Origin: Kitasatospora xanthocidica
Lineage (GTDB): Bacteria; Actinomycetota; Actinomycetes; Streptomycetales; Streptomycetaceae
Direction: 5' to 3'
DNA: 64,000 nt
NCBI RefSeq assembly: GCF_014656195.1
Contig: NZ_BNBY01000028.1
Span: 41,599-105,598 of the forward strand
Position numbers and translations under genes: made by a program. Each line of letters begins with the position of its first letter. Positions within the stretch are counted from its first letter, which is position 1. The notes beneath the pieces are model-generated. The model saw nothing but the letters and a program-made list of their open reading frames with translations, was not told the origin of the DNA and did no database searches. Below, piece by piece: positions 18,886-25,704 of the stretch.

Positions 18886-19677
18886 GTGGGTCCGCAGGAG
18901 CGACTGGCCGTCATACAGCGCTGTGTGGTCCGGGAGATGGCGCGACTGGGCCAGGTGTTCAGGCTGGACGGCGAGGTGGTGCGCGGCCCCGGCACCACGG
19001 CGGTGGCGGTGCGCGAGCACCCCGGGGACGACGGCGCCGGCCACGTGGACCTCGGCTTCGTACTGCAACTCGGCCGGGCGGACGCGCCGGTGGTGTGGGA
19101 CTGCGCGGCCGGCCTCGGCAAGACCGAGGAGGAGAAGCTCGCCAACGCGGTGAAGATGTGGGCGACCACCACCGCCTCGGTGCTGGTCGAGCTCGCCGAG
19201 GGGCGCGGGGTGCACGCCGACCACCCGGACCTGCCCGAACTCCCGGGCTGGCGCGCGGTCCAGGGGCCGGCCGCGGTGTTCGGCTTCGGCAACGAGCACT
19301 TGGCGGGGTGGCTCGCCGAGAACCGGGTGCTCCCGGCGCTGGCCCCCGCCCTGCGCGCGGAACTGACCGGTCCGGGGCCGGTCGGGGTCAAGCTCTTCCT
19401 GGGCGGGAAGGCCGGGGACGACGTCGCCGAGGTCCGGGTGGGCGGCGAGGTGTCGGAGGCGGCGTCGGCCGCGCTGCGCGCGCTGGACTGGCCGCGGGGC
19501 GAACGGCTGTGCTGGGCACGGCTGTTCGTCCTGTTGACGGCCGAGCGGACGGCCCCGGGGCGGACCACGCCGACGGGCGCCGTGGCACCCGCGCCGATGC
19601 GCGCCCCGGCCCCGGCGGCCGCACGCCCCCGGGGACTGTTCGCTCGCTGGCGGGAGGCCAGACGGGCCGGGCGGTGA
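18886..19677 (+). CDS. Conserved hypothetical protein, probably DUF6348 family
   Basis: A 263-residue soluble protein starting at a GTG with GGAGGAG 6 nt upstream. Landmarks are HVDLGFVLQLGRADAPVVWDCAAGLGKTEEEKLANAVKMWATTTASVLVEL and a PVGVKLFLGGKAGDDVAEVRV segment. I believe this is the DUF6348 family, from memory of its WDC-G and NAV-MW-TT patterns; no function is assigned to that family. The C-terminal 40 residues are Pro/Arg-rich. It stands alone, with a terminator directly after it. Confidence 0.7.
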   Translation: MGPQERLAVIQRCVVREMARLGQVFRLDGEVVRGPGTTAVAVREHPGDDGAGHVDLGFVLQLGRADAPVVWDCAAGLGKTEEEKLANAVKMWATTTASVLVELAEGRGVHADHPDLPELPGWRAVQGPAAVFGFGNEHLAGWLAENRVLPALAPALRAELTGPGPVGVKLFLGGKAGDDVAEVRVGGEVSEAASAALRALDWPRGERLCWARLFVLLTAERTAPGRTTPTGAVAPAPMRAPAPAAARPRGLFARWREARRAGR

Positions 19678-19684
19678 AGGTTGC

Positions 19685-19712
19685 TCGCCCGCTCCGACCG
19701 ATGAGCGGGCGA
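19685..19712. terminator. Bidirectional terminator
   Basis: Ten-nt perfect arms TCGCCCGCTC / GAGCGGGCGA with an 8-nt loop between two convergent stops (19677 and 19723). Confidence 0.75.
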
Positions 19713-19722
19713 TGCGGTCGGA

Positions 19723-19920
19723 TCAGCCCCCGGTGATGCTGGAGATGCTGTGCGCCAGGTTGGCCAGCAGGGAGTTGATCGAGGTCGCGACCGTGGTCTC
19801 GTGCAGCATGAAGCCGAACAGGGCGGCGACGATCGCGTGCGGGATCTTCATCTGCTTGTTGCGGATGAAGATGATGCTCAGGATCGCGAACAGGACCAGC
19901 GCGGAGACGGAGAGTGCCAC
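19723..19920 (-). CDS. Small two-helix membrane protein
   Basis: A 65-residue protein with an N-terminal membrane helix (MALSVSALVLFAILSIIFI), a short basic loop (RNKQMK) and a second hydrophobic segment (IPHAIVAALFGFML), then a polar Ser/Thr-rich end. I do not recognise a named family, though the composition is very unlike a random frame in 72% GC DNA. GTG start at 19920 with AGGAAG about 9 nt upstream. Small size and lone position resemble membrane-stress or holin-like proteins, but nothing specific supports either. Confidence 0.7.
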   Translation of the reverse strand: MALSVSALVLFAILSIIFIRNKQMKIPHAIVAALFGFMLHETTVATSINSLLANLAHSISSITGG

Positions 19921-20400
19921 CCGGACTCACTTCCTCGTTTTCATAGCGGGGTGCCACCACCCGGCGACACCAGCGAAAGCCGGACCCCGGCATGTCCCAC
20001 GGTCCCGAGGCGGAATCGCGGACCGTCCGACACACCGCCGGTGAGGGAGGCCACGGTCGACCGCTGTCTGTCGTGCCGCATGTGACGCCCCCTATCCCCC
20101 GAATCCTGAACAGTCCCGCCCGGACTCAGTGTGGTCGACCGTGCCGATTGCGTAAAGGTCTGACAGTCAGCCCAGCGCCGATATCCTGCGATGCGAGACG
20201 AGTTTCCGCCGACCGGGACGATAGCCGAGCCGCGCTGACGGATCGTCGGCGGGGCCGTGCTGAGCGGCCGGGAAGCGGTCGGGGGCGGGTAGCGGAAGCC
20301 GCTGGTCCGGTCCGTCGGCGGGCCGTCCGATTTGGCCGAAGATCAGCTGCCTGGCTTGACAGCCGATGCCCGCGGCATGTGCACGCGAGCGGGTCGCGGC
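19921..20400. other. 480-nt region without a supported gene
   Basis: Lies upstream of the small membrane protein gene and downstream of the SpoIIE-type phosphatase gene. No frame has convincing codon bias. Local GC is lower than average (for example TTGCGTAAAGGTCTGACAG near 20148), which fits promoter DNA or a non-coding RNA, but no structure strong enough to call was found. Confidence 0.4.
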
Positions 20401-21627
20401 TCAGTCGCGCCAGAGCAGCAGCACCGCGCGGTCGTCGTTGATGTCCCGGGCCACGGTTTCGATCAGCGCGGCGGCGGCGCCCGCACCCGCGCCCCGGTCG
20501 GCACCGGGCACCAGCCGGTCGGCCTCCCCCATCAGCCGGTCCATGCCCTCCGTGAGGTCCCGCCCCGGCGCCTCGACCATGCCGTCGGTGCACAGCAGCA
20601 GGACGTCCCCCCGGTTCAGCCGGCCGCGCACGCCCTCGAACTTGGCGCCGTCGTAGATCCCCAGCAGCGGGCCCTCGGCCTGCTTGACCTCCCAGCGCCC
20701 GGCGCCGGCCAGGCGCTGCATGCCCGGCAGGTGCCCGGCCGACAGCAGCTCGTACTCGCCGGTGTCCAGGTCCAGCACCAGGTGGACGGCGGTGGCGAAG
20801 CCCTCCTCCCAGGACTGGCGCAGCAGGTAGCCGTTGGCGGCGGGCAGGAAGTCGTGCGCGGGCAGCGAGCCGACCAGGCCGCCGAAGGCGCCGGAGAGCA
20901 GCAGCGCGCGGGAGCCGGCGTCCATGCCCTTGCCGGAGACGTCCGCGAGGACCACCTCCAGCAGCCGCTGGCCGGGGCCGGTCCGAGCGGCGACCACGAA
21001 GTCCCCGGAGAAGGACTGGCCGCCGGCCGGGCGCAGCGCCATGTCCGCGTGCCAGCCGGCCGGCAGCGCGGGCACCCGGCTCTGCACCCGAAGGCGCTCG
21101 CGCAGGTCGAAGAGCATGGTGGAGCCGCCCCACCAGGGCACGCCGACCCTGGCCCGGAACTGGGCCAGCAGCAGTCCGCCCACCCCGGCGGCGCCGACCA
21201 CCAGGGCCGCGCCCGGGGTCACGCCGTAGACGTAGGCCTCCGGGTTGTCGCTGGCGACCCGCTGGCCGGTGTGGATCACGGACTCGGCGGAGAGGCCGAG
21301 TGCGGCGAGCGCGTAGAGCACCACCAGGCTGCCGGGGCGCAGCAGCAGCGCGCCGGCCAGGATCGGCAGGACCAGGGAGGTGGGCGGGGCCCAGTCGGGC
21401 ATCCAGATGTTGAGCAGGATCAGCAGGGGGACGAGCAGGGCGAGCGCGCAGAGCACCGGCCAGTCGGCGGCGCCGCCGCGGAAGTAGTCCACACCGGCGT
21501 TGCGCAGCCTTCGGCGGACCCGGCGGAGCTTCTTGCGCAACCGGGCCGTCACGGGGTCGGACGCCGTGGTGGCGCCGGGCCTCGTCGCAGTCGTCTGGGG
21601 CGGTGCGCCCGGCGGTCTGCCAGCCAT
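20401..21627 (-). CDS. Membrane-bound PP2C/SpoIIE-type serine phosphatase
   Basis: About 408 residues from the ATG at 21627. After a basic N-terminus, four to five membrane helices span about residues 45-165. A SpoIIE-type PPM phosphatase domain fills the C-terminal half: FSGDFVVAARTG (metal Asp), VLADVSGKGMDAGSRALLL, LLSAGHLPGM, LLLCTDGMVEAPGRDL and the final NDDRAVLLLWRD. Such enzymes usually dephosphorylate anti-anti-sigma factors in partner-switching circuits; no sigma, anti-sigma or STAS gene adjoins it, so its target is elsewhere. A longer frame starts further right but the extra residues look spurious. Confidence 0.88.
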   Translation of the reverse strand: MAGRPPGAPPQTTATRPGATTASDPVTARLRKKLRRVRRRLRNAGVDYFRGGAADWPVLCALALLVPLLILLNIWMPDWAPPTSLVLPILAGALLLRPGSLVVLYALAALGLSAESVIHTGQRVASDNPEAYVYGVTPGAALVVGAAGVGGLLLAQFRARVGVPWWGGSTMLFDLRERLRVQSRVPALPAGWHADMALRPAGGQSFSGDFVVAARTGPGQRLLEVVLADVSGKGMDAGSRALLLSGAFGGLVGSLPAHDFLPAANGYLLRQSWEEGFATAVHLVLDLDTGEYELLSAGHLPGMQRLAGAGRWEVKQAEGPLLGIYDGAKFEGVRGRLNRGDVLLLCTDGMVEAPGRDLTEGMDRLMGEADRLVPGADRGAGAGAAAALIETVARDINDDRAVLLLWRD

Positions 21628-21886
21628 GGGGTCCGACCCTATCCACGGGCACGGCCCGGCGTCGACGGCTCGGACGCGGGCGGGTGCGCCGGGGTGCGGG
21701 GCGCTCAGTGGGTTTCGGCCGATCGGGGTGGTCACGGGCGCGTCGTCAGGAGGCGTACACCGGTTGGGCGTACGAATCTCGTGGTCGGCGCGTGCGCCCC
21801 GCGCGCGGGGCCGTCCGCGCGCCGGGGCCTGTGTCCGATCCCACAGGGCGACCGGGGCCCGGGACTGCGGCGGCCGGGGACGGCGG

Positions 21887-21918
21887 CGGCCGGCCGCACG
21901 GGAGCGTGCGGCCGGCCG
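21887..21918 (-). terminator. Terminator after rpiB
   Basis: Thirteen-nt perfect arms CGGCCGGCCGCAC / GTGCGGCCGGCCG around a 6-nt loop, 22 nt past the rpiB stop. Confidence 0.85.
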
Positions 21919-21940
21919 TTGGCGGACGGGGGGGGTGGGA

Positions 21941-22426
21941 TCAGCCCTGGGGGTGGTGGGCCGGGATCGGCGGGAGCTCGCCGGTGGTCTCGTACTCGCT
22001 CAGCATCTCGATCCGGCGGGTGTGCCGCGGCTCGCCGCTGTACGGGGTGGCGAGGAAGACCTCGACGAACTTGGTGGCCTCCTCCTCCGTGTGCATCCGG
22101 CCGCCGATGGAGATCACGTTGGCGTTGTTGTGCTGACGGCCGAGCTCGGCGGTCTGCGTGCTCCAGGCCAGTGCGGCCCGGACGCCCTTGACCTTGTTGG
22201 CGGCGATCGCCTCGCCGTTGCCCGAGCCGCCGATCACGATGCCCAGGGCCTCGGGGTCGGCGGCGGTGCGCTCGGCGGCGCGCAGGCAGAACGGCGGGTA
22301 GTCGTCCTCGGCGTCGTAGATGTGCGGCCCGCAGTCGACCGGCTCGTGGCCGGCCCCCTTGAGCCACTCCACGAGGTGGTTCTTCAGTTCGTATCCGGCA
22401 TGGTCGGAGCCCAGGTACACGCGCAT
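21941..22426 (-). CDS. rpiB: Ribose-5-phosphate isomerase B
   Basis: A 161-residue RpiB/LacAB-family isomerase converting ribose-5-phosphate and ribulose-5-phosphate. It starts MRVYLGSDHAGYELKNHL, with the substrate-binding D8-H9. The motif GGSGNGEAIAANKVKG at 66-81 lacks the active-site Cys of E. coli RpiB and instead places Glu72 after GNG, the arrangement of the Mycobacterium enzyme in which a Glu acts as base. ATG at 22426. The larger open frame continuing upstream is not coding. It is followed by a strong terminator and preceded by bioY on the same strand. Confidence 0.95.
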   Translation of the reverse strand: MRVYLGSDHAGYELKNHLVEWLKGAGHEPVDCGPHIYDAEDDYPPFCLRAAERTAADPEALGIVIGGSGNGEAIAANKVKGVRAALAWSTQTAELGRQHNNANVISIGGRMHTEEEATKFVEVFLATPYSGEPRHTRRIEMLSEYETTGELPPIPAHHPQG

Positions 22427-22485
22427 GCCATGAGTGTGGCACGCGGGTGCGAGCCGGGCGCGAGCGGCCCGATCACGGCGGGCCC

Positions 22486-23085
22486 TCAGCGCTTGCCGAG
22501 GAGCTTCCAAGCGAGCGGCAGGGCCCCGGCGGCGAAGGCGGCCTTGAGGGCGTCGCCGACCAGGTACGGGTAGAGGCCGAGCTCGGCGGCGCGGGCGAGC
22601 GGCACGTCCAGCGCGAAGGCCAGGTAGGGGACGCCGACCGCGTAGATGGCGAGGCTGCCCAGGACCATGGTGACGGCGGTGTTGACCGGGCTGCGGTCGG
22701 CGCCGCGGCGGGCCAGCGCGCCGGTCAGGGCGGCGGCGAGGACGAAGCCGAGCACGTAGCCGAAGGAGGGCATCGCCCAGCCGGAGGTGCCCTCGGCGAA
22801 CCAGGGCATCCCCGCCATGCCGGCGAGCAGGTAGAGGGCGAGCGAGGCGACGCCGCGGCGGGCGCCGAGCGCGGTGCCGACCAGCAGGGCGGCGAAGGTC
22901 TGGCCGGTGACCGGTACCGGCGAGCCGGGGACGTTGACGGACAGCTGGGCGGCCACGCCGGTCAGCGCGGCGCCGCCGGCCACCAGGGCCAGGTCGCGGA
23001 CCTGGCCGCCGAGGCGGGTGGAGGCGGCGGGCAGCAGGTCGGCGAGGACGGCGCGGCGCGGTATCGGGGTGGTGGCAGTGGCCAT
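22486..23085 (-). CDS. bioY: Biotin transporter BioY
   Basis: A 199-residue S component of a biotin ECF transporter with about six membrane helices. The BioY signature region is seen as VPVTGQTFAALLVGTALGARRGVASLALYLLAGMAGMPWFA, and the C-terminal part has LGLYPYLVGDALKAAFAAG. No ATPase or T component adjoins it, so it would work alone or with shared EcfAT. ATG at 23085 has a good GGAGG site. Two GTGAAC repeats lie just upstream and may be an operator. Confidence 0.93.
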   Translation of the reverse strand: MATATTPIPRRAVLADLLPAASTRLGGQVRDLALVAGGAALTGVAAQLSVNVPGSPVPVTGQTFAALLVGTALGARRGVASLALYLLAGMAGMPWFAEGTSGWAMPSFGYVLGFVLAAALTGALARRGADRSPVNTAVTMVLGSLAIYAVGVPYLAFALDVPLARAAELGLYPYLVGDALKAAFAAGALPLAWKLLGKR

Positions 23086-23113
23086 CGGGGGTCCCTCCGT
23101 GGGGTCCAGGTGA

Positions 23114-23129
23114 GTGAACACCTGTGAAC
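23114..23129 (-). promoter_or_regulatory. Candidate bioY operator
   Basis: GTGAACACCTGTGAAC: two GTGAAC hexamers spaced exactly 10 bp, about one helical turn, overlapping a TAGGTT -10-like hexamer (minus strand) upstream of bioY. Biotin genes in actinobacteria are controlled by TetR-type BioQ; whether this is its site cannot be judged from one copy. Confidence 0.35.
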
Positions 23130-23318
23130 CTACGCGGTGATCCACTGCGCGACCTGCACGGTTTCGGACAAACCCCCACCCCGGGGCGTTGTCGGAACCG
23201 GCCCGAAGCGACACGGGGTGACCACCCGGGCACCCTCCGTTCCGGCCCGGTCCGCAATGTGGTCCCGAACCGGAGGTGGTTGGCATGAACAGAGGCCCCA
23301 CCGGATATTGGACAGCTC

Positions 23319-24764
23319 ATGCCGCATACCGCACAGTCTGGAACCACCCCTATGGCCCCCACCTCCGCGCCCCCGGCGCCCGGGACCACCGACGCCGCCA
23401 CCCCGGCACCGGGCAGCCAGCAGCTCTCCCACGGGCTGAAGCAGCGCCACCTGTCGATGATCGCCCTCGGCGGCGTGATCGGCGCCGGCCTCTTCGTCGG
23501 CTCCGGCGCCGGCATCGCGGCCGCCGGCCCGGCGATCATCCTGGCCTTCGTGCTCTCCGGCCTGCTGGTCATGCTGATCATGAGGATGCTCGGCGAGATG
23601 TCCGCCGCCCGCCCCGCCTCGGGCTCCTTCTCGGTGCACGCCGAGAAGGAGATCGGCCCGTGGGCCGGGATCACGGCGGGCTGGATGTACTGGGTGATGC
23701 TCTGCTGCGGCGTCGCCGCCGAGGCCACCGCCGCCGGGAAGATCGTCAACGGCTGGATACCGGGCGTCTCGTCCTGGGTCTGGGTCGCCCTGTTCATGGT
23801 CTTCTTCTGCGCCAGCAACCTCACCGCGGTGAAGAACTTCGGTGAGTTCGAGTTCTGGTTCGCCACCGTGAAGGTCGCCGCGATCGTCGCCTTCCTGGTC
23901 CTCGGCGGGCTCGGCGTCGCCGGGGTGCTCGGCCCCGGCGCCCCCGGCACGGCCAACCTCACCGGCCACGGCGGCTTCCTGCCCAACGGCGTCGACGGCC
24001 TGATCGTCGGCCTGCTGGCCTCGGTCTTCGCGTACGGCGGTCTGGAGACCGTCACCATCGCCGCCGCCGAGTCCGACGACCCCAAGAAGAACGTCGCCAA
24101 CGCCGTGCGCACCGCGGTGTGGCGGATCGCGATCTTCTACATCGGCTCGATGGCCCTGGTGGTCACCCTGGTCTCCTGGCAGGACCCGGCGGTCGTCGCC
24201 GACGGCCCGTACGTCACCGTGCTGCGCCACCTCGGGGTGCCCGGCGCCGGGGCGATCATGCAGGTGGTGGTGCTGGTCGCGCTGCTGTCCGCGATGAACG
24301 CCAACATCTACGGCGCCTCCCGGATGGCGTACTCGCTGGTCGGCCGCGGCCAGGGCCCCAAGGCGCTGGCCAAGGTCAGCGGCGGGGTGCCGCGCCGGGC
24401 CGTGCTGGCCTCCTGCCTGTTCGGCTTCGGCGCCGTGCTGGCCGCCAAGTTCTGGCCGGACACCGTGTTCACCTGGCTGATGAACACCACCGGCGTGGCG
24501 ATCCTGGTGGTCTGGCTGTTCATCTGCGCGGTCCAGCTGCGGATGCGCCGCCGGCTGGAGCGCGAGGCTCCCGAGCTGCTCACCGTGAAGATGTGGGGCT
24601 ACCCGTACCTGACCTGGGTCGCGATGGCCGCCGTGGCCGGCATCCTCGCGCTGATGACCACCACCGAGGGCAACCGGGAGCAGCTGTACGCGGCCGGGGT
24701 GCTGGTCGCGGCGCTGGTCACCGCCGGTCTGTTCAAGCAGCGCCGGGACGCCGCCGCCCGCTGA
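23319..24764 (+). CDS. Amino-acid permease (APC superfamily, GABA/proline/aromatic AA type)
   Basis: A 481-residue transporter with about 12 membrane helices and a Pro/Ala-rich cytoplasmic start. The AAT-family signature is clear: LKQRHLSMIALGGVIGAGLFVGSG in helix 1, and later GEMSAARPASGSFSVHAEKEIGPWAGITAGWMYW. It imports an amino acid by proton symport; the substrate cannot be set from sequence but GabP/AnsP-like proteins are closest. ATG at 23319 has only a weak upstream GGA. It is divergent from bioY and ends at a strong hairpin. Confidence 0.88.
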   Translation: MPHTAQSGTTPMAPTSAPPAPGTTDAATPAPGSQQLSHGLKQRHLSMIALGGVIGAGLFVGSGAGIAAAGPAIILAFVLSGLLVMLIMRMLGEMSAARPASGSFSVHAEKEIGPWAGITAGWMYWVMLCCGVAAEATAAGKIVNGWIPGVSSWVWVALFMVFFCASNLTAVKNFGEFEFWFATVKVAAIVAFLVLGGLGVAGVLGPGAPGTANLTGHGGFLPNGVDGLIVGLLASVFAYGGLETVTIAAAESDDPKKNVANAVRTAVWRIAIFYIGSMALVVTLVSWQDPAVVADGPYVTVLRHLGVPGAGAIMQVVVLVALLSAMNANIYGASRMAYSLVGRGQGPKALAKVSGGVPRRAVLASCLFGFGAVLAAKFWPDTVFTWLMNTTGVAILVVWLFICAVQLRMRRRLEREAPELLTVKMWGYPYLTWVAMAAVAGILALMTTTEGNREQLYAAGVLVAALVTAGLFKQRRDAAAR

Positions 24765-24779
24765 GCCGCCGTCCACGCG

Positions 24780-24813
24780 CAGGGCCCGGTACCGCTCGCG
24801 GTACCGGGCCCTG
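24780..24813. terminator. Bidirectional terminator
   Basis: Fifteen-nt perfect arms CAGGGCCCGGTACCG / CGGTACCGGGCCCTG, loop CTCG, between the convergent permease and DsbA-like genes. Confidence 0.9.
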
Positions 24814-24844
24814 CCGCGCTCCGGCTCGGGGCCGGGGCCGGGGA

Positions 24845-25477
24845 CTACTCGAAGGACGGGCCGGCCGTCCGGGTGCGCTTGATCTCGTAGAAGCCCGGGG
24901 TGGAGGCCACCAGCAGGGTGCCGTCCCAGAGCCGGGCCGCGGCCTCGCCCTTCGGGGCCGGGGTGACCACCGGGCCGAAGAAGGCGACCCGCTCGCCGTC
25001 CGCGCCCTCGACCGCGATCACCGGGGTGCCGACGTCCTCGCCGACCAGGGTGATGCCCTCCTTGTGGGAGGCGCGCAGGGCCTCGTCGTGGATGTCCGTG
25101 CCGGCCGCGTCGGCCAGCTCGGCGGGCAGGCCCGCGGCCACCAGGGCGGCCTGTATGGTCTCCCGGTCCTGCGGCAGGCCCTGGTTGTGGAAGCGCACGC
25201 CCAGCTCGGTGTAGAGCCGGCCGAGCACCTCCTCGCCGTGCTTCTCGGCGGCGGCGATGCAGACCCGCACCGCGCCCCAGGCGTTGTTCAGGAGCTCGCG
25301 GTAGTTGTCCGGCAGGTCCCGGTGCTCGTTCAGCACCGAGAGGCTCATCACGTGCCAGCGCACGTCGACCGGGCGCAGCTGCTGGACCTCGATCAGCCAG
25401 CGGGAGGTCATCCACGCCCACGGGCAGGCCGGGTCGAACCAGAAGTCGGCGGTCTTGCGCTCAACGGCAGTGGTCAC
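24845..25477 (-). CDS. DsbA/FrnE-family thioredoxin-fold protein, mycothiol-dependent nitroreductase-like, one-Cys active site
   Basis: A 210-residue thioredoxin-fold protein close to Mycobacterium Rv2466c, a mycothiol-dependent reductase. The active site reads FDPACPWAW: C18-P-W-A21, so the resolving Cys found in the CPWC of Rv2466c is Ala here and there is no second Cys nearby. Other family features are a helical insertion (VCIAAAEKHGEEVLGRLYTELG) and the cis-Pro loop VGTPVIAV. A monothiol site would need an outside thiol such as mycothiol to close the cycle. GTG at 25477 with AAGGA upstream. Divergent from pepN. Confidence 0.82.
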   Translation of the reverse strand: MTTAVERKTADFWFDPACPWAWMTSRWLIEVQQLRPVDVRWHVMSLSVLNEHRDLPDNYRELLNNAWGAVRVCIAAAEKHGEEVLGRLYTELGVRFHNQGLPQDRETIQAALVAAGLPAELADAAGTDIHDEALRASHKEGITLVGEDVGTPVIAVEGADGERVAFFGPVVTPAPKGEAAARLWDGTLLVASTPGFYEIKRTRTAGPSFE

Positions 25478-25704
25478 TGCGTGTCGTCCTTCGTGAGGTG
25501 ATCCGAGGCAGGGGTGAACTCCCCCGCAGGACCCCAACGCCCGCTCGACGCCGCTGATTCCGCCCCGGGCGCGTCGGCCTGTGCAATGGTACCGACGGCG
25601 GAACGCGTGAAAGGATGACCCCGCGTGCGCGGCCGACACCCGTGCGCCGAGACCGCACCACCCATCCGCGCACCACCGTGCGAGCCGGACAAAGGAGTAC
25701 CGCC

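Noticed and set aside
21941..24112. 723-codon frame containing rpiB as its C-terminus
   Set aside because: Only the last 161 codons (from 22426) match RpiB; the rest is antisense to bioY-permease DNA and low complexity.
23130..25421. 763-codon leftward frame opposite the permease
   Set aside because: Shadow frame; the permease reading frame has the transporter signature and membrane pattern.
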